Assembly: GCA_002270565.1 (NCBI GenBank) | Contig: NQMI01000010.1 | Location: 617,791 to 681,790, forward strand | DNA: 64,000 bases | Origin: Stenocarpella maydis | Lineage: Eukaryota; Ascomycota; Sordariomycetes; Diaporthales; Diaporthaceae | Direction: 5' to 3' | Made by a program: the position numbers and the translations under genes | In this document: positions 11,334 to 23,279 of the stretch, one piece after another | Layout of the letters: each line of letters begins with the position of its first letter | Position numbering within the stretch: position 1 is the stretch's first letter | The notes under the pieces: generated by a model | Told to the model about the DNA's origin: nothing | What the model saw: the letters and a program-made list of their open reading frames with translations, nothing else | Database searches by the model: none

Positions 11334-13509
11334 CTAATCCATATCCTCGTCGGATTCGTCGTCTTCATCTTCTCCACTGTCCTCCGCCTCATCGTCTGAT
11401 TCGTCTGATGGGCTATCGGTGTCCATCGGGTCTGAATCGTATCCGTCGTCTGCATATTCGCCATTCTCGAAGGATTCGGCGTCCTCCTGACTCTGGTCAT
11501 CCTCGTCATCGCCATCATCCTGGGAGTCTCTTTGGCCGCCGCTTTCGCCCTCCCGGTAAACGGCCCACTTCGCTTCATCGTGGATTTCTTTTCTGATGGC
11601 AGAATGTGTATCCGAACCACCAGCCGCATCTCTCTGAGAATCCTGCTCTTTGAAGAATTTCTCAAGTCCGTTGGTGAAAACAAGGGGCAATCCGTAATCA
11701 TAGATGCCAGAAGCTTTCAAGATTTCGAGGCTTGCCAAATGGTAATGGTGCACAAACTCATTCCAAAGGTTATCCCCATGGTATGTCCAGTACGGGCATG
11801 AGGTCAAGGGACGTTGCCGGCTTCTGTCAAAAACAGGTCGCGGAATGTATGGGTCGTTTTCAACTGCCGCAGGGACCAGTTGGTCTCGAACACATCGAGC
11901 GGTCAGTTCGCCGACCGGGCGGCAGTCTTGAAGGTTGAGCATATACAATCGCATGCCAAGTCCGGATGGAGACAAGCCCAAGAGGAATGCTATTCCTCTA
12001 CCGTCCAGGCGAGCTCCATAATGAAGTATGGCATAGCCGCGTGCGATCTCCTGCGCAATTCCTCGAAGAATGAGCACAAGCCTTCTAACCCGTCGGCGTT
12101 TTTGTTCCCTTTTACGCTCGTCCTCCCGTCGCATGAGGTTGACGAGATGGTCGACGTAGACCGGGAGATTCACCGTGTCAAGAGGTTCGTCGCCCGCGGC
12201 ACCGTCAATGCCATTCACGGTGGCATTCGAGGCAGGTATCCTGTTTCCGACGATACTGCTGTCTTGGGAGCTCCTGCCAAGGTAGATGCGAAGACGGAAA
12301 TGATCGTTGCGGGCCAAGACCGCCTCCACTTGTGTCTCTGTGAGGCCGTAGCAGTCCTCAAGGATCAGTCTGGGGAGAGTATCTCGTGCATCTCCGATTC
12401 GACTCAGCACTATCCCAACATCTTGGTCGGAATAATCAGGGATGCGCGGGTTGTCGCGAGGTCTCACAAGGCCAGTGGTTCCTTCACTGGTCCAACCAGC
12501 CGGGACAATGTTTCCGACGTTGGGTAATAGCAGCGGCCTAAGCCAGTTCCACACTGGGGGATTCCAAATCCGGTGCTCGATGTTTTTCAACGCTGCCTCA
12601 ACGCGAAGATTGTTTTCCAACTCTTGGGTGATGACTGCCCGCGGACCAACTACGAGGACGAGCTGGCCGAAGCTCTCTGGAATCTCGTAAACAGTCGAAT
12701 TTTGCCCTTGATCGAGAAAACGGAGTGGCTGTTCCTTGGCCCTCCTCTCTGCCTCGGCGGCTTTCATCTGCTGTCTGATGATGAGATTTTCTTTGTCCTT
12801 GGCATGTTGAATTTGAAATTTGAGTCTCTGTTTCAGGAGAAAGTTGCTCCTGTTCAGTTCGTCAATGCGCTCGAGTGACGGTTTGATAGATTGTTCGGCT
12901 GATAATCCTCTTGAGTCGCTTGCCCCAAGGTCCCTGAGCGACTTATCAAGTAATTTTCCCTGTTCCTGCCATTGTGCCTGGAGACTGTTGAGATTTGCCA
13001 GTAGCGCACCGTTCGGGTTACGTAGACGCGGGCGCGCTTGATTGGCTGTGCGACGTCTGTTAGCGAAGCGAACAATTGGAACTGAGTCTGCATTTTTATT
13101 TCCTACCCGTGCTCTCCGTGGACCTGATCGGATCTCCATGGGCAGCGGAGTAGTGATTGGTCACCGAAGCCCCTGCGGAGCCATCAACTGGTGTCGGGTC
13201 GTGGTTCAAAACAAATTCGATGGACATTCGGTCTTGCGTGGGTTGTGGATTGTTCCCATGGGCACCCGGCATCGCGCAGTCACCCCAATGTGAGGAGGAG
13301 TTGCTAGGGATGGAAGGACCGGCGCGGTCAATGATCTGAGGACTGTTAGATGGGCCGCCATTGTCACCGTCGGCGAGCGAGGACGGCTGGACGGTGGCAC
13401 TGAAGTCAGTCGCAAAGTGGGCCATGTCGCTCGAGTGGCTGCTGTCAATGCTGGGACGGAAACGATCGCCGCTCTTCCGCGACGACGATGTGAAACTCAG
13501 GTGCTCCAT
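11334..13509 (-). CDS. DUF3669-domain protein with coiled coil and acidic tail
   Basis: Two exons on the minus strand, 13509-13107 and 13045-11334, separated by a 61-base intron (GTAGGA...CACAG with a GCTAAC branch site 17 bases before the acceptor). The joined frame encodes 704 residues. The N-terminus is Ser/Pro-rich and disordered. A charged helical region (coiled coil) follows at about residues 150-280. The later part fits DUF3669, a fungal domain of unknown role: a DTVNLPVYVDHL segment, an AILHYGARLDGRGIAFLLG segment, RLYMLNLQDCRPV and the family's ENDPYIPRP motif. The extreme C-terminus is a run of Asp, Glu and Ser. The intron choice is my inference; without it the second exon could start at ATG 13139. 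The molecular function is unknown. Confidence 0.78.
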
Positions 13510-14848
13510 GAATGCTTGTATTTCGATGGGTGCGAAATCGGTTGTGGACTTTGGTCGAGATCAGGCGGGCCGCAAACCCGCAGAAAGGGGACTGGCGAAA
13601 TCTACCAACAAAGATGGGTCGGCTTTTTTTTTTATTAAGAGGATGAGTGCGCGGGAACAGGTAAGAAATGGTTGTGGGGGATAAAGTTGTTGACGAAACT
13701 GCAGGTGAAGACGAGGTTCGGTATGTTGTATGGAGGTGGGACTGGGTGAAGGAAGGAGAAGAAGCCTGTAAAGGCAAGCCCGACAGTGGCCTCTATCAGG
13801 CCAGCCACTGGACTATTTGTGCTGGGTCACGTTTGATTGAGAGGAGATTGCTTCATCAGCCCAGAAATGTTGAAGCGAGGTGCCTGAGTACCTCGGGTAA
13901 GTCCTCAGGTAGGGAAATGGGCAGAATGGAGGGGGTCAGAAAGAGGGAAAGGTGGGAAGATGGAAAGATGGAAAGATGGAGAGGTGGGAAGATGGGAAGA
14001 TGGGAAGAATGGGTCAAGTCGACTGTACGGCTGGGACAGCACCACAGTCTATCTGGGTGGGTGCCCAGGCCACAAACAAGTCCACCAAGACCTCACGCTA
14101 CTCCAGTCAGAATTAGAAGCGTGGTATGCACCTTCAACGGCCAGCGCGAGCCGGCTCTCGTGGCGGCTGGTGGACAGGATCAGGATCGTGCCCCAAGGAC
14201 CGACCTGTCCTGAATGTCCCGACCGTCCTATCCGTCTTTTCCATCTTGCCTGTCCCGCAATACGCCCTCACGATGCCATATTTCCCAGCCAAAAGATGCG
14301 CACTCACCGGGGGACATCCTGATGCCGAACCCCCAGGACATTGGACACTGTCACGTGCACAGCAGCATGCCTTTAACATAGTTTGCTGTGGCCTGTCTTT
14401 TTCTACCCAGTCACGCGACATGAGGCGGGACTAGTAGCCTTCGTTGCTTCACGGCTGCGACTAAACCTGACCCAGTGTGCGTTCCGTACGAAACGGACTT
14501 TCCAGTGAGCACCTCGGCCCAGGCTAGCATCACTCACTCAAGGGATTGTGACCGTCTCCCATCCAAAACAGCAATGACAAACTAGTCCCTGGACAATAGA
14601 CACACCACGTCAAGACGCCGTTGAGCATAGCAGCAATAATGTGTAACCCTGGTGAGGGAAAGGACAAAAAAGACAACGCAAGCAAGAGGACGCGCAACGA
14701 CACAGATAGGGGATGAGAAACCCCCAAGGGCAGAAAAAATAGGACAGATGACCGCTCTGGGCACGGAGACTTGAGTTCAGGCAAACATAAGACCAGGCAA
14801 TAGCCATACACGTGCTGGAGGCAACAGATGAGAACTCGCCCTAGCAAA
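13510..14848. other. Intergenic stretch with purine-rich tandem repeat
   Basis: This lies between the 5' end of the DUF3669 gene and the 3' end of the oxidoreductase-like gene, both on the minus strand. The part near 13510-13800 is the likely promoter of the former. It contains a purine-rich tandem repeat (listed separately). No open frame looks like a gene. Confidence 0.45.
13946..14010 (+). repeat. Purine-rich tandem repeat (GGAAAGATG / GGGAAGATG units)
   Basis: About seven imperfect 8 to 9 base units of the type GGAAAGATG or GGGAAGATG follow each other, all purines except a single T per unit. This is a local minisatellite with no coding sense. Confidence 0.85.
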
Positions 14849-15948
14849 TCATTTATTAGCGTGATGATTAGTACCGACCCCTGAAGCACCCTCTCGGGCA
14901 TGCTTCTCCTTCAACCTCTTCTCCTGCTTCATAAACTCCCTGATGCCAACCGGCACGTTCTTGTATAGATCATCATCCCAAAAGTCCTTAGCAATCTTGG
15001 GGGAAGGCGGCGCAGATGGAACATCCCAGTTGGTATCCGACCCACCCCCATCGTCGTCCATGCTGACTGCAGTGTGATCTGTCCCAGAAGTCGTCGGTGG
15101 CCGCTTCGCCGAACCTGCACCAGCACCTGCCCCGGCCGCCCTCTTCGCAGCTAGCCTCCTCTTCGCCTCCGCATCCGCAAGTGCCCAGTCCTCCATCTCG
15201 TCGCGATATCGGTCCCAGACGCAGTTGACGCACCCGCTCATGCAGCAATTGTCCGGCTCCTCGGGCTTCGGCGGCACCATGACGCCCGCTACGACCGTGC
15301 TCATTTCGCGCAGCTTCGCAAGCTGCTTCGCGCGCTCAGCCGGCCCTACCAGCGGCGATGCAAAAATCACCTTGGCCTTGTCCTCGGCGCTTAATTGCGC
15401 CGGCGCCGGCGGGCGGACGGGCGGCGATGTGCTTATCTACTATGGCCGAGAGTCTGGTGAGCCACGGCGGCACGTTTACAGCGTCACTCGGGCTCAAAGT
15501 GTCTTACCGAAGGGGGTGGGGAAGAGGACGAGGATGACGAAGAGGCGGAGGAGGTCTTGGCGGTGACTTCCTTGGCCGTCTCATCCATGTTGGCTGCTGG
15601 CGAGGCCGTGGGGGCGCTGCCGGCAGTGGCAGTGGCTGCTGGCTCAGTCTTTGCCTTGTGCTTGCGACCACGCTTGGCTGGCTCCTTGGGCGCTTCCTCG
15701 TCCTGGGCGGCCTTGACAGAGCTGGCGGGCTCCTCGGGCTTGACGTCGGGGATGGGCCGGGGCGTGTTGAGGATGGCCTCGTAGAAGCGTCCGATTGGCA
15801 TGGCCTGCTCGTTTGAGTCCTCCTTTGGTGGCGAGGGGGTAGGGTTCTTGGTTGGGATCGTCGCGTATGCTCGACGGGTTCGTCTCGTCGCAACCAGCGA
15901 CCGCAGAGGCCGTGGGTTGAAGAGTATCGTCCTGACGGAGGATGACAT
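14849..15948 (-). CDS. Oxidoreductase-like (OXLD1-type) domain protein, probably mitochondrial
   Basis: Two exons, 15948-15508 and 15436-14849, with a 71-base intron (GTAAGA...TAGTAG, acceptor AG just before 15436). They give 342 residues. The N-terminus (about 30 residues, with many Arg and Ser, no acidic residues, then a TRRTRRAYAT segment) looks like a mitochondrial presequence. The diagnostic element is PEEPDNCCMSGCVNCVWD at about residues 204-221, the Cys-rich core of the oxidoreductase-like N-terminal domain found in human OXLD1 and in a yeast mitochondrial protein. The linker between presequence and domain is Ala/Pro/Ser-rich. The enzymatic role of the family is not established, so no reaction is assigned. 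It stands head to head with the next gene (+), sharing a roughly 780-base promoter region. Confidence 0.85.
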
Positions 15949-16731
15949 GGCGGCAGTGGATCCTCAGCAGTGTTGCAGTATGTTTGCTGTGCAAGGGAAG
16001 GGGAACAAGATGTACAGCAGTGCAGTTTATGTGCAGGTTGCGCAAGGCAGGCGAGGAATGGGATGTCGTCAAATCTAGTGTGTTGCGGCCGACGGGATGA
16101 AGTCGGGGGCAGAAGCAAGAAAAAACCATCCCGGTAGGGTCGATGCTTGCCGACGCCAGAGCCGCAATTGGTCTGACGTCGAAGGCAAAGGTCCCAGGCC
16201 GAGACTCTTGATCGGCACACACGAAAAAAAACGTCATGGTGGGCCTAAGCCGGGAATAGCAGTACTCTGACTCTGCGGTACACGCGGAGTACATGAGAAG
16301 CAGGGGACTTCGTGATTTGCTTGAGGGCTATGGAGTCACGGAATGGAGTAAATTTGGAAGCGGAGTTAATGGCTTGTCTCCAGTATTGAGGCAGGTCCTC
16401 GCCGAGGCGTATGTCTACAACGACACAACCTCACCTCGTCGACGAGAAAGGCACTGTTATCCGTCCTTGAAGTCCCCGCAAGGTCATGCATGACCAGGCC
16501 CAGGGGGCATGCAACCAGGATCTAGTTCTAGTGGCCCAAGCTCTGCACGCGGTGCGGCAGCGCGCCAACCCTGTCCCCCAAAAGTAAACAGCAACCGAGC
16601 TGAGGATTGAGGAGCTCCCGGAAACACGCGCCGACGACATCTCCAATTGCCACGCGCCTCGGCCGTCCAAGCGCGTCGAAGCCCTGCTATAATGTTTATG
16701 ATCATCTGATGTCTACCATAATTGTCTAGTA
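15949..16731. promoter_or_regulatory. Divergent promoter region
   Basis: A 783-base region between two divergently transcribed genes (minus strand to the left, plus strand to the right). It should contain both promoters. I see no clear TATA box or long repeat; short open frames in it look spurious. Confidence 0.45.
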
Positions 16732-18910
16732 ATGGAGTCATCCGCACGCAAGAGGCGCAAGACATCTCCAACGTCGTCTGTCCCTGTCGAGTCCACCACC
16801 CCGCCAGACCCTCCACCAACAGAGCAGCCATCACAATTGCAACCGACGCCCTCGTCCCCTACGAGATCCAGCGCGATCCGTCACCAGGCAGCGTCGGACC
16901 GAGCAGACGAACCACCTGCGTCACAACCAGAATCACCCGATGACGACGCTGCCGACGTCGCGAACGCCCCCACTGCTCAGCTCGAGCACCACTCCGAAGG
17001 AGACGGCACCGCGCCGTCTTTAGCCTCACGGCCAGCAGATGCGGCTGCCATAGCTCGTGATGCGCCATCAACCGGCGCATCCCAAGAGAGGTCCCGGTCG
17101 CGATTACCAGTAAGGAGAACGGGTGCTACAACCCTTGGTGCGCAACCAGGCAGGCGCTCGCCCAGCCGGCCGCAACCAAGACCGCTACCACCTCCTGCGC
17201 CCGAGAGCGAGGAGGACCTGCTCAACCCATTCGTCGGAAGCGCACTGCAACGCTCACCACTCAACACCGGCGTGATCCCCACCGTCGAACACCAGGAGCC
17301 CGAGCTGCCGCCCACGCCGCACCATCCCGATCCCGTGGTGAGCACCCCACCATCGGGGATTCATCATACGCCGTCCAAGAGGCGCCGCCAGGAAAGTGCT
17401 GGGGGTCTTTTGCGGCAGCCGTCGCCGTCCAAGTCGGCTCCACGCGATGATTATGGTCTTCCGCAGAAACCATCGCAGAAGCCCAGGGTCTTTCGCGTCG
17501 CTAGACGCGGGAGTCCGATGCGAATTGTTGAGCAGGAGTTGCCCACGGTGGAGGAATCAAGAGACGAGTCTGCAAAGAGCGAGTTCGCCCCGGGAACACA
17601 CCCACGTCGCAGTGTAAGATTGAACCCGCTTGTGGAAAAGCAAAGAGAGCGCGACGCGCTATTGCGCGAAGTAGCGCAGCTGGAGGCAGATCTCGAGCTG
17701 GCTACCCGGGAGAATCAGGCTGCGGCCAAGGGTGCGTCTCTACTCGCAGCCAGCAGCGACGTCCTGGACCTGTTTCGTCGTCATCTCCTTCCGGATCAGC
17801 AGGAGGATGAGCCCGACTCAACTATAGGATGGCTAGAAACTGCGATGAATCCAATCGCAATGTTAGGGTTCAACGGGTCCTTGTCGGCCTTTCTTCCACC
17901 ACCCATACCACAGAAGGAGGAAAAACCGGAGCCACCTCCCATATCGCATCATCCGATACCAATGCCGGCCGCCGAAGAACTTCCGTACCTACAAGTCTTC
18001 ACGCCTCTTACCTTCACGTCCAGGTCCACCATGCTTTCCGCCCCCTCTGAACGTGGCGAGCCGACGCTGAAAAAAGTCACGATCCGCGTTGGCTCTGCTT
18101 CGCCTCCAGGGCTGTTCGTTGCAGCCGTGGAAATGACTATCAACACTCACACCCTCGCAGTATCCTCTCTCGCAATGCCGAGGCTCGATCCGGCCGCTAC
18201 CAAAGAGCTCCAGCCCTTCATCGGCCGTATCACCAGCAGCCAGACCCCTCCACACAGCGCGCTTACGCGGAACGTCAGCATTCTTGCATGGGCTATGAGC
18301 GAGTGGTATCGTGTCGCGCTGAAGAGGGCTAAGTTTTGGTACGCGGTAGAGACACAGCTCGGGCCGGAGGGCAAAGACGGGCTGTCGGAGATTGTGAGCG
18401 CCATGAGGATGAGGAGGAGGCGGAGGAGGCGAGCTCGGGGAGAGGTGGAGGATGTCGGTGGCAGTTTCGAGTCCGCCGAATCGGCGGGCGGCTCACTGGA
18501 TGGCATGCTTCTTTCCAAGGCGGATCTGCTGCCGCACATGGGCAGGACGACCATGGACCTCAGGATTCCCTCCCTCGCTGACGAGGGAGCTGGGGTATCG
18601 TCGGAGCTGCGTGTTGACTGGAGCATCGAGTTCGACTGGACTGGCGAGGCGAGAAGCAAACTTGGTGTCGGGGTCGGCGTTCCGGCAAAATGTAAGCTCC
18701 CCTGTCCTCCTCTACCAACATGTGGTGCTGTTGCTGTTTCTGTGGAGTGTCTATACTTATACTGGATTGCCGACAGGGCGAGCGTCTGATGATCGCAAAA
18801 GTATTAATGGGATACCTACCCTGTTTGATAGGCTTGTGCAAGGTGGTGAGGACCCGTTGACAGCGGTCAAGACGGTGGTGGTTCTACTGGCGGGTGAGCC
18901 AGCTTCTTGA
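16732..18910 (+). CDS. Uncharacterised basic/coiled-coil protein, possibly nuclear
   Basis: Two exons, 16732-18691 and 18777-18910, joined across an 85-base GTAAGC...GACAG intron in frame, giving 697 residues. The first 300 or so residues are disordered, rich in Pro, Ser, Ala and Arg, with a basic KRRK cluster near residue 8 that could be a nuclear signal. At about residues 300-335 there is a Glu/Leu-rich helix (coiled coil) with a PRRSVRLNPL segment before it. The rest is a folded-looking alpha/beta region with hydrophobic beta segments, an AWAMSEWYRVALKRAKFWY helix, a run of Arg and a conserved-looking DLRIP...WSIEFDW end. This layout resembles inner-kinetochore (COMA-type, RWD-domain) proteins, but that is a guess from architecture; I do not recognise the family. 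Confidence 0.72.
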
Positions 18911-19420
18911 GAATGAGCCGTCTCTATTACGATGACTGTGCAAGATGGCATGGTCTAGTCTAAGGATTCCAAGGACATTTATAAATCCGACAACTGGGTT
19001 CTACGTTCTACGACTGAATCTCGGGTCCGCGTTCAAGTGTACCTGGGTAGACAAAGATCGACCAAGGAGGCGAGCAACTGGCTTGAAACAGGTTATACAA
19101 GAGCCGCCGTCTTGTAAAGATTATTATTTGGTATCTTGGGAGGTATAGCCAGGCATATGACGTTCCGTCCAATGGCATCTTGCTCCGACATGTGCGATCT
19201 TCAGTCTGCACGCCAAGGCCCGTTTGTGGCTCTCCGTGAACGCTGGCCCGTACGCCAGGAGACAGATGTTCCATGGCTCGTATATCATGGGCGAAATCCC
19301 ACTGTCCCCAGCGGTCATCCCACGGCTGGAAAGTGGCGCCAAGATAAATACGAACGCAAATGCTATGTCTGCGCTTCACCCAACACCCAGTACTCTTTTT
19401 CCTGCACAGGCTCGCCCCCC
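18911..19420. other. Short convergent intergenic stretch
   Basis: This lies between two 3' ends (unknown gene, +; DPM3, -). Nothing beyond short, unconvincing open frames is seen. Confidence 0.45.
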
Positions 19421-19673
19421 TTAATCCACAGTGATGCCCATCTTCCGCAGCTCCCCCTTGGCCACCTCGATCTCGCTCATGAGCTCGTCGTGGGCCTCGG
19501 GGACGTCGTTGAATGTCAGGACTCCCCAGCCGAGGCGGAAGAGCAGGTAGGCGCCGAGGGAGACGAGGGCCCAGAAGGGCAGGATGGGCACGATCTCGGC
19601 CTGGACGACGGCGGGGAGGGGGATCAGGTTGAGGTAGAGGGCGAGGTAGGCCTGTTGTACGGTGGGTCAGCAA

Positions 19674-19705
<32 letters not shown>

Positions 19706-19811
19706 TTGTGTATCTGAACATGGCCTGAGCGTTCGTCGCGGGCTGGTGCCTGCTGAGACGTACCGAGCTCACGAGGAGGGCGATGGAGATGGTCTGCTGG
19801 GCGCGCGTCAT
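19421..19811 (-). CDS. DPM3: Dolichol-phosphate mannosyltransferase subunit 3
   Basis: Small membrane subunit that anchors and stabilises the catalytic Dpm1 subunit of dolichol-phosphate mannose synthase in the endoplasmic reticulum. The enzyme supplies mannose for N-glycans, O-mannosylation and GPI anchors. Two exons, 19811-19764 (16 codons) and 19651-19421, are joined in frame across a GTACGT...AACAG intron. The product is 92 residues, the usual length of the family. Two hydrophobic segments (about residues 7-27 and 36-56), the LPFWALVSLGAYLLFRLGWG core, the FNDVPEAHDELMSEIE segment and the C-terminal LRKMGITVD match DPM3 closely. The intron contains a (TG)n microsatellite. This is one of the more certain calls here. 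Confidence 0.93.
19681..19704 (+). repeat. (TG)12 microsatellite in DPM3 intron
   Basis: An uninterrupted TG run within the single DPM3 intron, preceded by a short (AT) stretch. Confidence 0.95.
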
Positions 19812-20503
19812 CCTGGTGGTGTGGTGTGTGGTTGGTTGGCTACTTGTGAAAGGGACTATTGGGCGACTGGGCGACTGGGCGAATGGTTTTGGGCTCTAAT
19901 GGTTGCCTCTGGTAAGGGAAAGTCGGCTTTTGCAAAGGAGCGACGCGAATGGAGAAGTGGTTGTTAATTGGCTCGAGGGCGGTGATGTGACGAACTCGAG
20001 GCGAAAGGTCGCCGGCGTCTTTGAGGACACGATCAGCTGCTGCTGCTACTTGCAGTGGGTACTAAATTGGGCCCTGTCATTCCGATGCTTGGGGACTCCC
20101 TGAAGGATGAGGTAAGCGCCCCGACGTTCGTCTTCAGTAGCGGCGACAGTGCACAATGTCAAACTCGCTCTTCACTAAAACTCGAGACCCGATCAAGGCT
20201 TCCATGCTAATTTTCTAATCTTGCATACAACCTACAGGCGTATCGTCCAGGACAACCTATTGATTTCTGATTCTGCTCTTCTTTTTTCCCCCTCTTTTTT
20301 CTGAAGCAAAAGCATCGCGGTCAAGATATTCCCACCCCCTGAAATGCGGTGGTATCCACCTCCACACATCGTGTACGACCTATGCCAGTACAAGTACTCC
20401 AAGGTTCCCGTTCAGAGCCCGCCATTGTAGTCCACAGTCACTGTTCATCCTTGCGAGATCCCTTCCTCATGTTCCTTTTGGCTGTCCTGCATCACACAGC
20501 TCA
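19812..20503. other. Intergenic stretch upstream of DPM3
   Basis: This contains the DPM3 promoter side and the 3' flank of the next minus-strand gene. A direct repeat of GGGCGACT occurs near 19860-19880. A T/C-rich tract lies near 20278-20302. No gene is seen. Confidence 0.45.
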
Positions 20504-21823
20504 TTAAGCGTCCTGCTCGGCAACGTTCCACTCCTTTCCCCAGGGTCCCAACATGGACGGAACCGTCAGTGTCCGGCGACGCGCCTTGATCTCCCTGAGC
20601 TCGAGCTCATCCAGCCTCTTCTGCAGGTCCGACTTGACCCCGTGAGCGTGCTCGTTCTCTTCCTGGAGCCTCTCTATCTGTTCGCTCAGCGTCCGCTTCT
20701 CAATTCTCAGCGCCTTGAGGCGGAATTCCTCGGCCTCATTGTAGGAGATGTTATACTTCGACTCCCGCGAGGAGCCCGACGCAGCCTGGCTCTTTGCCTC
20801 CGCGATGGCCTCAACCGCGGCCCGCGCCTCCTCCATGAGCCTGGCGAGTGCCTGGCGCAGGCTGTCTCCGACTGCTTCATTCTCCACGGGCCTGTATGCA
20901 CCATAGGCGCCAGGCGCCTTCCTGCTCGCCTCGTCTCGCGCGCGGCCGATCCTCGCTGCCTCGCGGTCGATAATGTTGGATTCCGCCGTGCCGATAGTCT
21001 TGTCCTTGGACCGGGCCTTGATGTCTTCCTGGCACCTCTTCAACGCCGCGTCGACCTCCTTCCGAATCTGATCCCTGTGTCTGGACTTGAGCGTGTCGAG
21101 GAGCGAGAGGACCTCGTCTTGGGCATCATGTAGGCTCTGGAGCCCTGGAGAGCCGCCGATCTGGCTGCTTTGCAGACGCACAGGGCTAGGGCTGGGCGAG
21201 CCGGCCGCCCTTTTTGTGGAGGCGCTGTTGGCGGAGGTATGTCGCCGGACGGTTGGCCTCGTGCCCAAGAACGGATCAGCCCCCATTTCCTTTTCGGCAC
21301 CACCTCTCTTTGCGTTGATCCCGTCTGTGGCTTTCGAATGGTGGATCACTGTCGCTGGGGTGGCTTTCAAGCCCCAGAGTCGTGTGGAACGGGCTGCTGA
21401 AGGACTGAGAGGGCCACCGAATGCGGTCCTGCGCACATCATCGCGCCTCTTCTCAGAAGCTGCCCGGAACATCATGAAACTTTCATTGGCAGTATCTCTG
21501 GGCGGGACGGCGGCCTCGAGCTCATAAAGCTCGGTCTTTGATGAAAGAGTCGGGAGAGAGCTGCGGTCATACGGCTCAGGGCCGACATCCCCGCAGCAGC
21601 TTGATTTGGGATGAAGTCTCCCATGCTCATGCGTTGCTGTATTCTTAACCACACGTGGTCTAAGCGGAACATCGAGGCTCGACATCGAGGAAGGAGAATC
21701 GTCGGGGCGAGCATCTACCGAAGGCACACCCGACTTGGTGGGTTGTCGTCGCGCCTCTCCATCTCGTGCTACCTCTTGTCGTGCTGCCTCTTGTTGCACA
21801 GCTTCTAACAACGCGGAAGCCAT
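20504..21823 (-). CDS. Uncharacterised coiled-coil protein
   Basis: An intronless frame of 439 residues from the first ATG at 21823. The frame stays open further upstream (to about 22039) but without another ATG, so I take 21823 as the start. The N-terminal half is disordered and rich in Ser, Pro and Arg. From about residue 215 on it is strongly helical: a segment with DEVLSLLDTLKSRHRDQIRKEV-type heptads, then another with a Leu/Glu/Lys pattern at about residues 345-420. The protein ends with PSMLGPWGKEWNV. It contains no enzyme motif that I recognise. A structural or scaffold role is plausible from composition only. A spliced upstream exon cannot be excluded. Confidence 0.65.
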   Translation of the reverse strand: MASALLEAVQQEAARQEVARDGEARRQPTKSGVPSVDARPDDSPSSMSSLDVPLRPRVVKNTATHEHGRLHPKSSCCGDVGPEPYDRSSLPTLSSKTELYELEAAVPPRDTANESFMMFRAASEKRRDDVRRTAFGGPLSPSAARSTRLWGLKATPATVIHHSKATDGINAKRGGAEKEMGADPFLGTRPTVRRHTSANSASTKRAAGSPSPSPVRLQSSQIGGSPGLQSLHDAQDEVLSLLDTLKSRHRDQIRKEVDAALKRCQEDIKARSKDKTIGTAESNIIDREAARIGRARDEASRKAPGAYGAYRPVENEAVGDSLRQALARLMEEARAAVEAIAEAKSQAASGSSRESKYNISYNEAEEFRLKALRIEKRTLSEQIERLQEENEHAHGVKSDLQKRLDELELREIKARRRTLTVPSMLGPWGKEWNVAEQDA

Positions 21824-22251
21824 CGACAGCTTTTCTGTAATCTTTTGGGGCTGAGTCCTTTGAGGGATGGTGTTAGTGGCGGTTGGATGAGGCGGGGAGT
21901 GAGGCGATTTGGTTGAACGCTCCGGGCGGGACAGCAGTCTCTCTTTAATTGTGGGTGGGTTTGCTGAGGTTCTGATGGGCGCACATGTCAGAGGTCTGGT
22001 CTTCAGCCTGACAGGCAACGACAACTCTAAGCAAGACAACCGCTGCTGGAGCTATGCTTGTGCACACTCATAACTCAAAGACAGTGTCGCCCATGGAAGC
22101 ACACAGCTCGAAACGCAAAAGGCTACTTCAACTGCCCCCCTTTGTCCACCAGCGTCGCAAGGTCCCTGGCCGCTTAGTTTAAATGAAGCAATATCCAGAC
22201 TCAATACACAAAGCCGAGTGCCCCTCGCCCAGACAGAACGGACGTCATAGC
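21824..22251. other. Short intergenic stretch
   Basis: Upstream flank of the coiled-coil protein gene and 3' flank of the b561 gene, both on the minus strand. The part to about 22039 is an open extension of the coiled-coil gene frame without an ATG and may be leader. Confidence 0.4.
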
Positions 22252-23279
22252 TCAATGCCTCGATCTCTCCGACTCGCTGCTGCCTTGTCTCCCAGCCTTC
22301 TGGACCCGTACTACCCTGACTGCCACGGCTTCTTCCCCGTCCTTTGTGCCGGCCTTCTTGCGACCTCTCCTGCACTCGCTGAACAAGGCCATGATGACCC
22401 ACGCGCCACCGGTTATGGCGGCAACAATCGCGTATGCCAGCTTCCATGTCTCTGGGGCACCAGCGAGCCTCAGGCCCAGCCCGCCGTTGACAATGCCCAG
22501 CAAGATGGCGATCCTGCCGTCCCAGAGATGAAGGTACGAGGCGACCTTCCGCCTCTGGTACCTCTTGAACTGGCGGTGGTGGATGTAGCCTAGGAAAGGC
22601 TGGATCAGGAGCATGGCGAAGACCGCGATGCCGATGATGGGGTGGGCATTCGCCGGTGAGCTCGACAGCTGTTTCATCGTCCCGTGTCAGCCTGGGTCCT
22701 CTCGATGCAGCCGATCTGCCGCCACCAGAGACATCCGGAATTCCCACTCACCAGGCCCGCACCCCCCGACGGAAACATCCGCAGCAGCACCACGCCCAGG
22801 GCAAAGCCAGCAATGTATAGCAGCCAGGCAATGGTCTGGACGGCAATGTGCACCCACACCGAGAGGCGGCCCGGGATGAGACGCAGCAGGATGGCGCCGA
22901 GCGGGAACAGGACCACGAAGGCGGCGGCCGCGATGATGCCGTGGGCGGTGCGGCGCCGCGCCGCCGTCTCGTAGTCGAAACCCGCCCCGAAGCCGTACGC
23001 GAAGCCGTCGCCTCCGCCACCACCGCCACCACCACCGCCGCTCCCGTCGTAGCCTGCGTACCCGCTGCCGGAGTCCCTGCCGCCGTTCCATCCGCCGCCG
23101 CCTCCTCCCCAGCCACCAAACTGGGCGAGCGCTGGGCGGGCGAGCGCGGCTGGGGGGTGGTGGGTTGGACCATCAGCCTTGGACGTCCTTCGGTACGGGG
23201 GGGAGCATGTTGTTCGGAAGGGAGGATGGCTGGGCTCACCTATCTCCAACGGGACCTGTGCACGTACACCATTCATCAT
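22252..23279 (-). CDS. Cytochrome b561 domain membrane protein, 5' end uncertain
   Basis: A b561-type transmembrane electron carrier, as found in secreted DOMON/b561 redox proteins of fungi. The core is encoded by two exons, (23279)-22752 and 22668-22252, across an 83-base GTGAGT...AACAG intron. Five to six hydrophobic helices are visible. Candidate haem-ligand histidines are in RTAHGIIAAAAF and VWVHIAVQTIAW (exon 1) and in ANAHPIIGI and YLHLWDGRIAILLG (exon 2). Before the first helix is a long Gly-rich linker (about 22970-23120) preceded by LARPALAQFGG, which looks like the end of a signal peptide. An intron ending in CCCCCCAG just before that (near 23155) could link it to an exon further upstream that I could not find, so the N-terminus from 23279 is provisional. 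No clear DOMON domain was found. Confidence 0.72.
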
